A stretch of DNA of 64,000 nucleotides from Balanoglossus misakiensis. Its lineage: Eukaryota > Hemichordata. Shown here in pieces: positions 34,013 to 47,048 of this stretch; within the stretch, counting starts at the first letter, position 1, and the number at the start of each line of letters is the position of its first letter. The stretch is taken from contig CM082577.2 of assembly GCA_040954595.2 (NCBI GenBank), forward strand, positions 18,414,001 through 18,478,000. Direction: 5' to 3'. A program made the position numbers and the translations under genes. The notes below the pieces were generated by a model that was given only the letters and a program-made list of their open reading frames with translations, had not been told where the DNA came from and searched no databases.

Positions 34013-34459
34013 ATTTTTTTTTTTTTTTTCTTGTGTAGTTTTTTTGCTCAGGTATATCTTGAAAACGGCTGAACCTACAAATCTCAAACTTGGCACAGTG
34101 GTGCAGGCCTATGGGAGCTGGTGCAGTACCTTTGTGAATGTTTAATAAGTCTTGTGACCTGATGACCATATATGGGCAAAGTTTTTAAATGGGCCTAATT
34201 TGCATATTAATGGAGATATCAAAATTCTTTTAGCGATTTTTGCAGACCATGTGGTCAGTGTCCTACATGCCAAATTTCAAGGCCCTGGGCCAAGTCAATT
34301 TTGAGAAGAAGATTTTTAAATATTATATTTCATATTTTTTGTACCCAGCCTATATTGCCTTAGTTAAGATGTGATGCTATTCCCACATCTGTGCAATGGT
34401 CCTGTACAGTGACAGTCTATTGGCAGTGAGCAGAATGGGACCAAAATAAAAGGCAGAAT

Positions 34460-35290
34460 TTTGGGCTCACCTGTAACACCTGCTTAACTCATTAATTATG
34501 TGCATACCTAATTCTGGGCTAACTAATAGGGCTAGAGATGTCGTGCTTGTGGGACATGGACCATTATAGGGACAAAATTTCTTGCCCAAATTTTGCATGA
34601 CCTCTGGTGACCTTTGACCTACTTTCCTATATCTCGTCATCCAGAGCAGGTACAGACTTTGAGTTTGGACGGTTGGGACTAAAATTGAAAAGCTGAAATT
34701 GGGGGTCACCTGTGACAGCTGCTTATCTCATTAATTATGTGCATACCTAATTCCGGGCTAACTAATAGGACTAGAGGTTTCGTTCTTGTGGGACATGGAC
34801 CAGTATAGGGTCAAAATGTCTTGCCCAAATTTTGGGTGACCTCAGGTGACCTTTGACCCACTTTCCTATATCTCGGCATCAAGAGCAGGTACAGACTTGG
34901 CGTTTGGAGGGTTGTGACAAAAATTGAAAAGCCAAAATTGGGGACCACCTGTGACACCTGCTGATTGTATTAATTATGTGCATACCTAATTCCAGGCTAT
35001 TCAATAGGGGTAGAGGTTGGATTTTTTTTTGAACATGGACCAGTATGGGGTTAAAATTTCTTGCCCAATTTTGGGTGGCCTCAGATGACCGTTGACCTAC
35101 TTTCCTATATCTCGGCATCCAGAACAGGTACAGCATATGTATTTGGAGGGATGGAACTGTTAATGGAGTCTGACACTTTACCTCATTAACTATGCAAATA
35201 CTTAATGTAAAGCGAACAAATAGGGGTAGAGATCTGGTATTTGTTGGACTTGGACTAGTATGGGCGCAAAACTTTTTGCACAAATTTCGG
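34460..35290 (-). repeat. About 240-bp tandem units of the Helentron 3' region
   Basis: Units recur near 34626, 34864 and 35104, marked by tcctatatctcggcatc and taattatgtgcatacctaat. Each carries TGACCT half-site pairs. The same block occurs at about 55530-56400 in copy 2. Confidence 0.85.
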
Positions 35291-36352
35291 GTGACGCACA
35301 TGACCTTTTAGGTTTTAGGTTGATGAAGGTCTGTGGTTGCACAGATTACAAGTGGCAGGTAGGTTTTACCAACAGCGATTGACACACACATGCACTTTGA
35401 ATATGTCACTGTACTTGTTGCTGTGCATGTTCTTTTGTCGCACAAGACACACATATCACCTGTGTTCTACAGTACACATTTGTAGGTATAACTTCTGTTA
35501 TGAGAGGCACATTTTTTGCCCTTCATTCGTTACAGCTGTGGTTTCCTTTTGTCTTGGTTAAAATGTGCTCTAGTGCTCTTATATTACTGGTACACATTTT
35601 CAAACAAACTATTCAAAGTTTTGTTTTACTGCACCTCAGTAGACATGTTGGTTGGTAATGAAATAAACATACATTTATTGTTCAATCACATTGAGGACAT
35701 TGTTAAATTACTGTGAACTTCACAATCTCGTTAAGTACATAGTGTTCATGTTCATTTTGAAGTGGTAATATTAATATAAATCAAGAATGATACCAACGAG
35801 AAGAAATAAGTCACCTGATTCACAACATTGCAATATGCTATTCTTCACAATGAAGAATGTGTGTCTGAAATTTCAATAAGTTTGCATACTTATTGTGCGA
35901 ATCCGCAAATTCATGAAATGTCAAAATAAACATGTAATTAACATGGCAATGGACAATACATAATGGAAAACATGTGTCTGTTACACTAAAAGATACTGGG
36001 ATATGTCCAATTGACAATGTGATTTCTTGCAACAACAAAATAATGTAGCTGGTTGCAGGACATGCAGAGTTCAGGAAAACTTGGAAAACAGTGCCTTACA
36101 GTTGAGTTGACTGTCAAATCAATAAATATAGGGTGTACTGTGCAAATCTTTTTCCAGTGACTCAACAAGTTCATTCAGTTGCATAATTGAATGAGAACAA
36201 TATCAACCAAGTTTTCTAAAACTTGCACCAATAACTGTGCCTGCATAATAGTAATTACACAAATAAATTAAATATGGGACTGTAAGAGAATATATTGTCT
36301 TACAATGTAAGAGCTGTAACTGCATAAACATTACGTCAAATTTACTTTAGTA

Positions 36353-37668
36353 ATTACCGGGTTTTACTGATAGTTTGCCCGTCCAAAAAATCACTCATTG
36401 GCAATGAGTTGGTTGATGGCAACTGCTTTGGATATCTAAATTGAATTTCGGGCTGTGACATGTGAATTTCAACATGTACGATTCATCGTCCATTTTTAAA
36501 AATGAAAGGAATGGAGGAGGCGAAATGTTGCAGCGAACTTTCGGTAGGTATTACAAACAGCAATGCGAAACTGATGTCCACCCAATTGATACATTGCCTA
36601 TTCAAGTGCTGGAAATAACCCTAGCGTCATTGTTAGTGTGTGATTGACGTGGGCGACGTCCAGCGATCGATGATTACTACGCTTCTTTGACATCGACAAA
36701 CACAGCGTTGTCAAGTTCGGAGATCGTATGTAGCGCAGAAACCATTCTCTTTCCCTGGGTGAACTGGCGAAGGTGTCGAATCATGTCCATATTGTGTTAG
36801 AAGGTCAGTTGACGTAGCTCTGCATTGGGCTGCCCACCGGTTAACCTCAACAGCACTGTCCACCTTGGCGTAACAGGTGAATTCCTCTGGCGTAATGGCA
36901 TCTCGCATTGAATTCATCGCTGACCACAGAGTCCGAATCCAAGAAGTCGGCTTTGCGAAAGCAACTAACAACTGTCTGAAGGTTGACATGGTCCCACAAC
37001 TCCTTCGCCGTGTACACGGCATCCAAGATGGTGAACGCCTTCACGATATGGACAGGTTGCGATCGGCATTGGCGTATATGGTAGCTGTGGGCAACACAGC
37101 CCTGCCACGCAGAGTTACGTGCAGGCACAGCGAGGGCAATGACGATGCGCGTGTTTTAGGCGGCTGCGGTAATGTCTTTTCCAGTTTTTGATCACGCCCA
37201 TGTTCAGAGGGTGAATGAAACTTGTTGTTTTCGTAGCCTCCATGTTCGTCAAAGCAATGTACAATTGACAGGTTGCGATCGGCATTGGCGTATACGGTAG
37301 CTGTGGGCAACACAGCCCTGCCATGCAGAGTTACGTGCAGGCACAGCGAGGGCAATGACGATGCGCGTGTTTTAGGCGGCTGCGGTAATGTCTTTTCCAG
37401 TTGTTGATCTCCCTCATGTTCAGAGGGTGAATGACACTTGTTGTTTTCGTAGCCTCCATGTTCGTCAAACCAATGTTCAATAAATAGAAGAACAGCTGTC
37501 GACAGGCAATCACATACGGCGACGCTTGCATCGAAGTAGGTTTATTGAAATGGTCTATGTAGCCAAATTAACACCTGGGCGACTAATTGGTTCCAGGTCT
37601 GCACCTGTCCATTTCCTCATTTTCCAATTTTAATTGCCCTTGGCGCACTTTCAGTAAAACCCGGTAAT
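36353..37668 (-). mobile_element. pogo/Tigger-derived element nested in copy 1
   Basis: TIRs are ATTACCGGGTTTTACTGATA at the left and, on the reverse strand, ATTACCGGGTTTTACTGAAA at the right. TA precedes the left end, and AA replaces TA at the right. The interior has a decayed Tigger-like transposase fragment on the minus strand. The same element is at the same place in copy 2, so it entered before the copies separated. Confidence 0.75.
36850..37540 (-). pseudogene. pogo/Tigger transposase C-terminal fragment
   Basis: Minus-strand pieces read KTTSVIHPLNMREINNWKRH, close to the TTS-x-xQPLDxGxI-xx-K-xHYR block of pogo/Tigger DDE transposases, and later FTILDAVYTAKELWDHVNLQ followed by TVVSCFRKADF, which matches the family's C-terminal block. 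The block with the proline-rich TTS motif is duplicated (about 37190-37250 and 37410-37470). The Asp expected in QPLD is Asn. Frames change between pieces, so no product is expected. Confidence 0.7.
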
Positions 37669-38772
37669 AACTGTAAGATTAATGACAAGCTGGCAGTAAA
37701 TATAAAATTTCCAATACCTTTTGGAAGACAATATTTTCTCATTGAGTATAACTTAAAAGCACATTTCACATTGCCATAGCAAACAACAGCGGTAATTCAC
37801 AAAAACTCGCACATATTCATGGGGAAAAAATACTTTGGCCCATGGAAACATACAAACATTATGTTTCTACAGACATTGCCAGAAAAATTACAAAAAATAC
37901 AGTACATGTATATATACAGTTCAACACATATTAATATCCCATGAATATGTTGGCCTTATGTATAAATACGTTTCAATTCATTAAACAGTTAAGTAGTAAA
38001 CCTCACGCATACCAATGTCAATTATTGATAAGTGTGTGTAGGCAACATGAAGAAATTGACATGACTCTCTTAAAGGGGAAAGTTACTGATGCATATGACG
38101 TGATTGAAATCAATATGTTTTACAGAAGAGAATAAGAAACTTTACAGAACACACAATAAAAATATACACAATTACGACAATGTCAGTAATATATTAAGCT
38201 GTATTTAAAGGAAATAAGTCACTGTTTGATGTATTATGCACACAAATACATAAATATTTAGCATAACATACTCAGTAATTTGTAGTCTGTACAGGACTTT
38301 GTTTAAGTTATTGTTTTCTCATATGTACCTTGAAGTCGAGTAGGTGTCACGTACACGTCATCAATATTTCAGCGTGTGCCCAATAGTCTCACAACAGAAA
38401 GTACTATTGCCTAAAAAAACGACACCAAAAACATAAACGGTGACTTTGTCCCTTTCTCCCACAAGCCCTGCACACCCTTTGCCCTCCCATACAATTAAGA
38501 CTCTGATTAATATCACCTGTACACGCTCCGTGACTTACATTTGTCAGGTCTTTCTAATTGTTATTTACTGCTGACATGGGAACAGTACAGCAGTAAACAA
38601 CAACTAACACCTGACAATGGTAAAGACAGAGCGTATGTTTACAGCTAATGTCAATCACATACAGAATTAAAACACAAAAAACTGTGGCCCCGTCACCATT
38701 GGATCACCACAAATTTTTTACAAGCACGACAGGATAAATATCACATGTTTGTCTCAGTGTTAGTGTTAATGT
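37669..38772 (-). other. 3' non-coding region of the Helentron frame
   Basis: AT-rich sequence shared almost unchanged with copy 2 (58692-59780). No convincing frame was found. A short plus-strand frame at 37941 is present in both copies but shows a 9-base deletion in copy 2 and has no recognisable features. Confidence 0.45.
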
Positions 38773-41700
38773 TCAAATCTGAATGCGTATGGCTTCATGA
38801 AAGCTGAAGTATTTGGGTACAATCTCAACTGTGACATTTTTTATGCCTTTCACATACACATGGTCAATCAATGTACATGTACCAGCTTCTGTGGTTGCTC
38901 TATTAACATACTGTTTGAATCCAAAACTTTGCATTAAATTCACAAGCCATGATGATGTGAATATGTTCTCATTGAAATCACCCATGATCACTGTCCCACC
39001 ATGGCGTTTACCCATTTCATTCACTAACAGAAGCAGGTTCATCCTGAATGTGTCCATTTTATATGATGGTGGTCTGTAAACTACTGCTACTGTCACATTG
39101 ATGTCATGGACATAAAATGCCATATATTCTAGGTTAAAAACACCCATATGCAAAATGTCAACAGTTTTGGATATAGTGTAGTATATTCCAACACCACCCC
39201 TATGTTGTGATTGCAAAGTTGCAGTATTATTATTTAATTGATTATAAGATAAACTTCGAGGTTTGTGACTAAACACAAAACCACTAACTTCTATTTCAGA
39301 TAGTCTTGTTGTGTCAGACAACCATTTTTCTGTCAAACAAATGAAGTCCGCCTCCAAACAATCTATATCGGTTCGAATATCCTGTATGTGGTTTTCAACA
39401 CCTTCAATATTATGCATGATGACTGTGCAAGCATGACTTGTTTGCAACTTTGTTTCACATGTATCAAGAAACTGTGGCATTTCTGCCAAAGCAGCCTGCA
39501 TCTTCGGATTGGAATAAATAGATGATGTTTCAAATTGATCGATGACAAGACCTTCCAATGATGTCACTCGACTCAACGCAACATATGCCTGTCCTGGTGC
39601 AAACATCTTCTCTAAACTAACCACAGCTTTATCAACTGTCAATCCTTGTACCTTGTGCACTGTACATGCCCATGCTAATTTCAGAGGAAATTGTCTCCTA
39701 ATACCACCATTGCTTGCAACAGACATTTCCTGAGGTTCAATACGTGTGCTTCTTTCTGGTAACGTAATCACATTAGGTGTTTTCCTGCGCAACTTTTGCC
39801 CAACACTTAAATTATCAAACACCACATACACAGCCATTGGGAAAGTCCCATTGTCCTTCACTTCAATATGGCATACTGTTCCAAATACACCATTGACCAG
39901 CCCATCAGAAACATTTAAATTTTGTGTCAATTGAACTCGTGCATTAACGGCTAGAGTTACACTTTTAGGCAACATTGTTCTGAAGACTTTTGTGTGATGC
40001 CCTTCCTTTCTCTCCAATTTTCCTGTTGTACCATTTTTGATGAAATCTTCTGCTTCAATACACACAGGATCAGAACATACAGAATGAAGCATTGTAACAT
40101 TGCATTTATTTACTTCTGCATTTGTACCAAAAATGTGAATTGCCTCAGACGATTCACCAGTGACACATTTCTGAAACATTTCCAAGTCATTTGGTTTCAG
40201 TGCCTCTCCCTTCTTGTGAACTCTTATGTGATTCAGTGCTTCTGCAAAGCCACTATCCTTCTGTCTCATTATTTCAGTAAGCTCAACAATCTTGAAATTA
40301 TCACTCCACAAGCTAATTACATCATTGTCTATGCATAGTGGACTTCCTTTCACAGGTGGAAGTTGGTAAAAATCACCAACAGCGATGACACTTACAGTTC
40401 CAAATGGTGATTGACTTGAGCGTTGTTTGAGTTGTCTTAATCTTCCATGAACATAGTGCAATAACTTCTTATCAACCATGGAAATTTCATCTATGATTAA
40501 AATTTCCACATTTCCACATTTCCAAATTTCGCACGGAGACTGTTGATCTTTTCCTCATGCAGTGGCTGATACGGCAACTTTGAGTCAACTGCTATTGAAA
40601 ATGCATGATGCAGTGTTTCTCCTTGAATATTAAATGCAGCTACACCAGTTGGAGCAGTCAGCATTACAGAGACCTCATCAGGAGATGGCAATACACGAGC
40701 TAGAATTCGTTTGGCTTCATGATACAACGTCTTGATCGAATGGCTTTTCCCAGTGCCAGCACCACCACTCACAAATAAATAAAAAGGCTCTGGATTCTTC
40801 CCATTGCTTTTATCCAAACACCACTGTCTCACACTATAGAATATTTCTGCCTGTTTTTTGTTCAATGATCTACACATTGCTGCAATCTCTGCTCTTGCTA
40901 GTGAAGTAGAAATCTGTACACTGCAATCACCTTTCACCTTTTTCTTCAATTCTGGAATATCTGATTCTACTTCAGGATCATTACCATGGTATTTTTTGCC
41001 TTCCTCTATACATTCCAATCTGTCTAATTCATTTTCAGGGCAGATTTGTGCCCATGCATCTTGCAGTGGTTCATTATTCCCACCAAGGAATTCTTCAGCC
41101 TCATCAACAGCATCAGCCTCTTTTTCATACAATGCTTTGTTCCTTTCCACTATGACCTTCACTTTTTCTACAAATTCAGATCCACATTTTACAGCACCAA
41201 CACGATAAAAATTCTCATAGGATTCATAACCACTAGGTTTCAGTTGTGCATCAACCCGGTATGGTAGAAAGAGTTCCAAGATACTACGATAATACTTCTC
41301 TGGATATTTTGTCACTGAGAATCTGGCATATCTAATGACAGCTGGTTCAGTTCGTGATCTCTTCTGCATATAGCCAATATCATTTTGTAACTTTACTAAA
41401 GGACTCTGTCGTTTCTCATCATTGACATTCACAACTTCTGATTTTGACACTATTCTGTATTCTGAGCAAAATGTAGCAACACACATGCTATCGAAATCTA
41501 CCCCATTAGGTCTGTTCTTGTATCTGTCAACAATACTGTGCATCCAGATGCTTTCCTCATCGACCTCATCACCCTTCATTTTGCTTCTTATTGCAGCAAA
41601 TGGCAAACTCATTTTAATAGGATTTTCTCCAGTTGGAATAAACTGGACTTTTCGAGATGATTGCTTCAGTTTCAATCCACACACTCTATGTACAGCCTCC

Positions 41701-44127
41701 TGGGCACTCACTTCTCTGTTGTGAAGATAAACACTGCCTAACTGCCTCAATGCAGATTTAGCATCCATATTTCCTTCTTTGTTAGCTTCTTTCTGAGCAT
41801 GTTCCAGAAGTAAACCCATTTCTCTTTCTGCCTTGGAGATGTAGGATACAATATACACAACACATGCATATGCATCAACAACAAACTGGATATCCATATT
41901 TGCATTCCAGCAACGCAGAAGACAAGCATTGTATTGGTTTACCCACACATCATTAGGCTGACGTTCCATAACTATACTTGTCTTTTTTGAAACGATTGAA
42001 TGTGCTCTCTCATAGGCTTCCTGAGATATACCAATTTTTTCAAATAACTCATCTATGGTATATCATACTCTTTCTCCTTGTCATTCATTGCCTCGCACAC
42101 TTTTTCTAGAAGTTTTGTAGCCATCGTTTGCTCCACTGGTGAAACACTTATCTGTGAAACGGCAATTTCAACTGCTTCGCGACTCTCTGCCTTTTCTACA
42201 TCTTCTGGTACTGTATTCACTACACTGTCAACAGGGCGACATACAAATGTTTGTTTTGATGGTGGCCGTGGAAAATTAAATCTGCATGTAGCGTTTTTCT
42301 TCTTGCAAGATTTTGAATGGCGTGTGCTGTGTTTCTGAACTGACTTCACAATGTCATGTAATTCTTCATCATTGTCAGATGATGGCATTTCACACGTAAC
42401 ATAACTGTCAACAAAATCAACCACTTCATCATCAGAATCCTTGTCTACTCTGGGTGCATTTTCAACCCAAAATAAGCAGTGTGTGTGGGGTGACCCACGT
42501 TGCTGGAATTCTACTCGATAAAAGTAATCTTTGATTTTGCCAATAGGATTGGCTGGTGACATAATGACATCTTTCAGAAAACATTGAAACCGATGATCAA
42601 ACATTCTGGCAGCTGTTACTGGGTTACGCTTCAAAATACCACATTTCTCAGACCAATCAAGGTCCTCTGCTTTACGTGTATCACTTTCACCACGAAGCAA
42701 TGTCTCAATGAGTTCTGTCCATCGCAAATCAGCAGAAGAAAATGAACAGAACCATGTTGGTATACCAAGCTGTCTGATCATCGCAAACAAATCTTTCTGT
42801 GTAGCTTGCCAGTAAGGGGGTGTCCCTCTAATAGGTTTCAAAAACTTGTAACCTTCATCACACTTCAAAATCTCTTGCAAAGATTCCCTGTCAGTCAAAA
42901 CATCAGATGTAACTTTTTTCCCACAAGCATGTGCAGTTCCTTTTCTCAATGCAATAGACACATTGGATACAACCTGCTCAAGTTCTGACAAATACTGTGA
43001 ATAGAATATGTAGTCTGTATTCTGTGCAAACCTATTGCTTGCGTTCATCAAACGACTTTGCAAATATCGACCTATAGTAATTTCAATTTCTCTATCATCA
43101 TGAAATGTTGGTGACCCAGTTGGAAATAACACTGGAAAGCACTTTGCTTCATTGAATTTCTCCATCAAAACACTAACAGGTGCATTACCCTCTGCAGGAG
43201 CAACAGAGATTATATCATCGAAGTGATAATCAAGAATATCCTGACCTATATTGACTGGTTGAAAGCACGTGTCCATGAATATCCCATTTGTATCTTTTCC
43301 AGACTCATTTTCATCTTCTTCGTCTGATGACACATCATCATCATTACCTTTGAGATCTGCAGGTTCATCTTTTGTTTTCTCAAGACTATTTTCCCAATCC
43401 ACATTGAATTTCACATCACTATACCACTGATTATTTCTCTGTAAGTAACCTAGTGCATTCTCAATGTGGCTTTTAGTTACAAACTGATACTGATAACAAC
43501 CCTTGTATGTCAATTTTCGCTTCAATTACACCTTTATCATCTGATCATCCAATTCACCGCGTGGCAAAATACTTGTAGCTTTCTCTATATTAGATGGGAC
43601 GCATACAACAGGTCCATGAACACCGTTCTGACCACCTTTTGGTAGCGCCATCATTTTCATGAAAGGAATATGCAGCGCAATCAGATGTTGTTCTAGGGAA
43701 TTCAGGCATTCCAATTCGCGAGGTATTGGGTTTACATGCAGATTATTTGCAACAGCTTGAACTGGCATCTTCCCACGCAACATTTTAGTGTCACAAGTGT
43801 AACAAATCCACATCTTACTAGCTGCACTATTCTCAAGTGGGCACTCAACAGGACATAATAAACTACATCTATGTACATAATCTTCTGTAATGCAATTCTC
43901 AGCAATATCACATGATGCTATTTTACTCGCATACTTATCTCTTTTGCAAAGCTTCACTTGCTTTCTGAAAAGTCGCCTGTGGCAAACAGAACACACACAG
44001 TCAGGACCATTTGATACCTGATTTCTGAAACCAACAACCACATAATCTAAATTTCTCTTCTTAATTTTGTTCTGTTCTCTCTCTCTCCTCCTTCTTTCTA
44101 ATACAGTCTCTCTGTAATGCGGGCTTC

Positions 44128-44735
44128 GTTTGTACCTTTGTGAACACTCTCTCTGCAGATTTTCTCTGACCAGGGGAACTTTCCTATATCGTTCACAAAA
44201 TTCTGATTTTTTCTTCTCACGAAATTGTCTGTCGTGCTGATATTTTTGTACAAATTTCAACTTCTGCGATTCACGAAACACAGCGTCTTGCCGGTACTTC
44301 TCTGAACATTTCACCTTCGTAGCTTCACGAAACACAGCGTCTTGCCGGTACTTCTCTGCACATTTCACCTTCGTAGCTTCACGAAACAATGCGTCATGCC
44401 GGTACTTCTCTGCACATTTCAACTTTGTGGCTTCACGAAACAATGCATCATGCCGGTACTTCTCTGCACATTTTTAACTTTGTGGCTTCACGAAACAATG
44501 CATCATACCGGTACTTCTCTGCCAATTTTAACTTTGTGGCTTCACGAAACAATGCATCATGCCGGTACTTCTCTGCCAATTTCAACTTTGTGGCTTCACG
44601 AAACAATGCATCATGCCGGTACTTCTCCGACAATTTCAACTTTGTGGATTCACGAAACAAAATGTCCTGCTGGTACTTCTCTGACAATTTCTGTTTCTTA
44701 ACCTCTCTGTAAGTTATATCTTCATGGTACTTTCT
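44128..44735 (-). repeat. 51-bp coding repeat (17-residue KYR..FRE array)
   Basis: About ten units encode variants of KLKLAEKYRHDALFREAT. The best-conserved units lie at 44280-44650, and the outer ones diverge (FCERYRKVPLVRE, CSQRYKRSPHYRE). The array is strongly basic and likely helical. Its role is unknown. The single-base insertion near 44466 lies inside it and breaks the frame. Confidence 0.92.
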
Positions 44736-44935
44736 TTTACTTTCCATTTTCAGTTGCTCCCTGATTTCACAATCACTATGATACAACGCACGCTGTCTAT
44801 CACCTTTACTGGTCCTTGTCTTATTAATTGCACTCACCATACTTTTTTCTCGTTTGTATCTCTCTCTTCTTAGTTCCTTTTGAACCCTAGCACTCAAGCG
44901 CCTTTGTCTCTTAACTCCTCTTTTAATCCTCTGAG

Positions 44936-46547
44936 GTTCCAAATTGTCATTCACAATTCCTTTCTCATTTACACACTTCCTTTGTGGAGTAGAAATGTCA
45001 CTAGTGACACATTTCAAGTTGTCATTGACATTTTCACTACGCACCACTACATCACAATCACTATGTGTACAGTGACAGGTTTCCAAATTTGGTGTTTTCA
45101 CACACTCAACAACTTCAAAATGATTTTGATTCACATGATTAATATAGATACCATCACGTCGACTACAATTCCTCTTATTAAATTTATTGCAAGGATGTTT
45201 CCACCATCGACCAATACTATAGACATAAATGTCAGTGTTCAAAAGGTCTGCTCCAACAAGGATCTCCAATTCAGAGCCCCAAACATGAAGGGAAGCCATT
45301 CTAGACTTCTCAATATAGTCTGTAAATGACATATACCCCATTACGTTTAGATATGTTAAATATGCTTTCTCATTCACTTTCATGTGATTAACAATTGCTT
45401 GTCGCATCACTCTGTGATTTCTCTCAGTACCACTGACAGCATATGACAAAGACCTAAATAAACAATTACCATCACCAATAATAGATTTCATTCTACACGG
45501 TTCACCTGCTTGAACACTGTCAATTTTATTCAGCAAAACATTATTTTCATTTCGAATTTGAAGTTTGTTACACAACTGTGTACGGATGGCAGGTGACATG
45601 GGAGAAAATAATAACGCATGCTTTATTTCACTTTGAATACACAAATCATCTGACTCATTTCCCCCACACTCAAAGTCTATGACTGAGGGCATATGCATGT
45701 CATCATTAGCATTAACAATACTAACTTCTGTTTTCACATTAATCATCTGCAGTTCCAAATTGTCATTGACAATTCTTTTCTTGTTTGGCCATTTCCTTTG
45801 TGAATTAGAAATGTCACTAGTGACACATTTCAAGTTTTCATTGACATTTACACTAGGCAATACTACATCACAATCACTATGAGTACAGTGACAAGTTTCC
45901 AAGTTTGGTGTTTTCACACAATCAACAACTTCAAAATGATTTTGATTCACATGATTAATGTAGATACCATCACCTCGACTGCAATTGCTCTTATTAATTT
46001 TATTGCAAGGATGTTTCCACCATCGACCGATACTATAGACATAAATGTCAGTGTTCAAGAGGTCTGCTCCAACAAGGATCTCCAATTCACAGCCCCAAAC
46101 ATGAATGGAAGCCATTCTAGACTTCTCAATATAGTCTGTACATGATGTATACCCCATTACATTCAGATATGTTAAATATGCTTTCTCATTCACTTTCATG
46201 TGATTAACAATTGCTTGTCGCATCACTCTGTGATTTCTCTCAGTACCACTGACAGCATAAGACAAAGACCTAAATAAACAATTACCATCACCAATAATTG
46301 ATTTCATTCTACACGGTTCACCTGTTTCAACACTGTACATTTTATTCAGCAAAACATTACTTTCATTTCGAATGTTAAGTTTGTTACACAACTGTGTACG
46401 GATGGCAGGTGACATGGGAGAAAATAATAACGCATGCTTTATTTCACTTTGAATACACAAATCATCTGACTCATTTCCCCCACACTCAAAGTCTATGACT
46501 GAGGGCATATTAATGTCATCATAAGCATTAACAATACTAACTTCTGT
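44936..46547 (-). repeat. Tandem duplication of the OTU segment, 816-bp unit
   Basis: Residues 168-439 and 440-705 of the polyprotein are homologous end to end (TEVSIVNAYDDINMPSVIDF versus TEVSIVNANDDMHMPSVIDF). Both copies keep the Cys and His of the OTU active site and the GRWWKHPCNK and CHCTHSDCDV blocks. The unit length of 816 bases keeps the frame. Confidence 0.93.
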
Positions 46548-47048
46548 CATCACATTAGATTTCACCTCCAATTCTTTCTTAATCCCATTTCTTGTTCCCT
46601 TACCTTGGTTATCAACAATGTCATGAATCACATTGTGTTTCATATTCAGTTCTGCATTCTGCCCACAGTTTACACTAGGTGACAGTTCACAAGAAATATC
46701 ACTTGCGTCCCGAGGTACAACATTGGCAGAGTCATTTGAGCCCCGAGGGACAGCATTAACAGAGTCATTTGAGTCCTGAGGGACAACATTTACAGAGTCA
46801 TTTGAGTCCCGAGGGACAACATTGGCATAATCATTTGAATCCCGAGGGACAACATTTGCATAGTCATTTGAGTCCCGAAGGACAATATTTCCACATTCAT
46901 TTGAGTCCCGAGGGACAATCTTTCCATTGCTTTGGTCAAACAGGACAGATTGGCCCTGAGTGACAATTCCACTGGTTAGTGGGACACGACCCAAACCCAA
47001 CCGCTTTTTCTGCGCATCACTGCTCCTCCAGTTCTTCTTACGAGGCAT

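Larger units (their letters stand above)
38773..47048 (-). pseudogene. Helentron polyprotein: OTU-OTU-Rep-PIF1 helicase-endonuclease (copy 1)
   Basis: Start ATG 47048, stop 38773, originally about 2,750 codons without introns. In order: N-terminal 10-residue repeats; two OTU protease domains (GDGNCLFRS with the Cys at residues 257 and 529, NQNHFEVV with the His at 371 and 643); a 17-residue KYR/FRE repeat array; a Cys-rich region and the LIALHIPFMKMMALPKGGQ block common in Helitron proteins; the Rep HUH motif RGSPHTHCLFW; the tyrosine motif [12 protein letters not shown]; a PIF1 helicase ([46 protein letters not shown]); and an AP-type endonuclease (CLTEKWL, VVYRPPS, IMGDFNEN, LIDHVYV, FSFHEAI). 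Rep nicks and joins DNA, and the helicase unwinds it. Lesions: one extra T near 44466, an in-frame TAA at 43526-43528, two extra bases near 42061, and an 8-bp duplication near 40510. Confidence 0.93.

Noticed and set aside
36462-36647. Short plus-strand frame conserved in both Helentron copies (also 57425-57610)
   Set aside because: Conservation is explained by the general similarity of the copies; no domain, and it lies antisense within the pogo-derived element.
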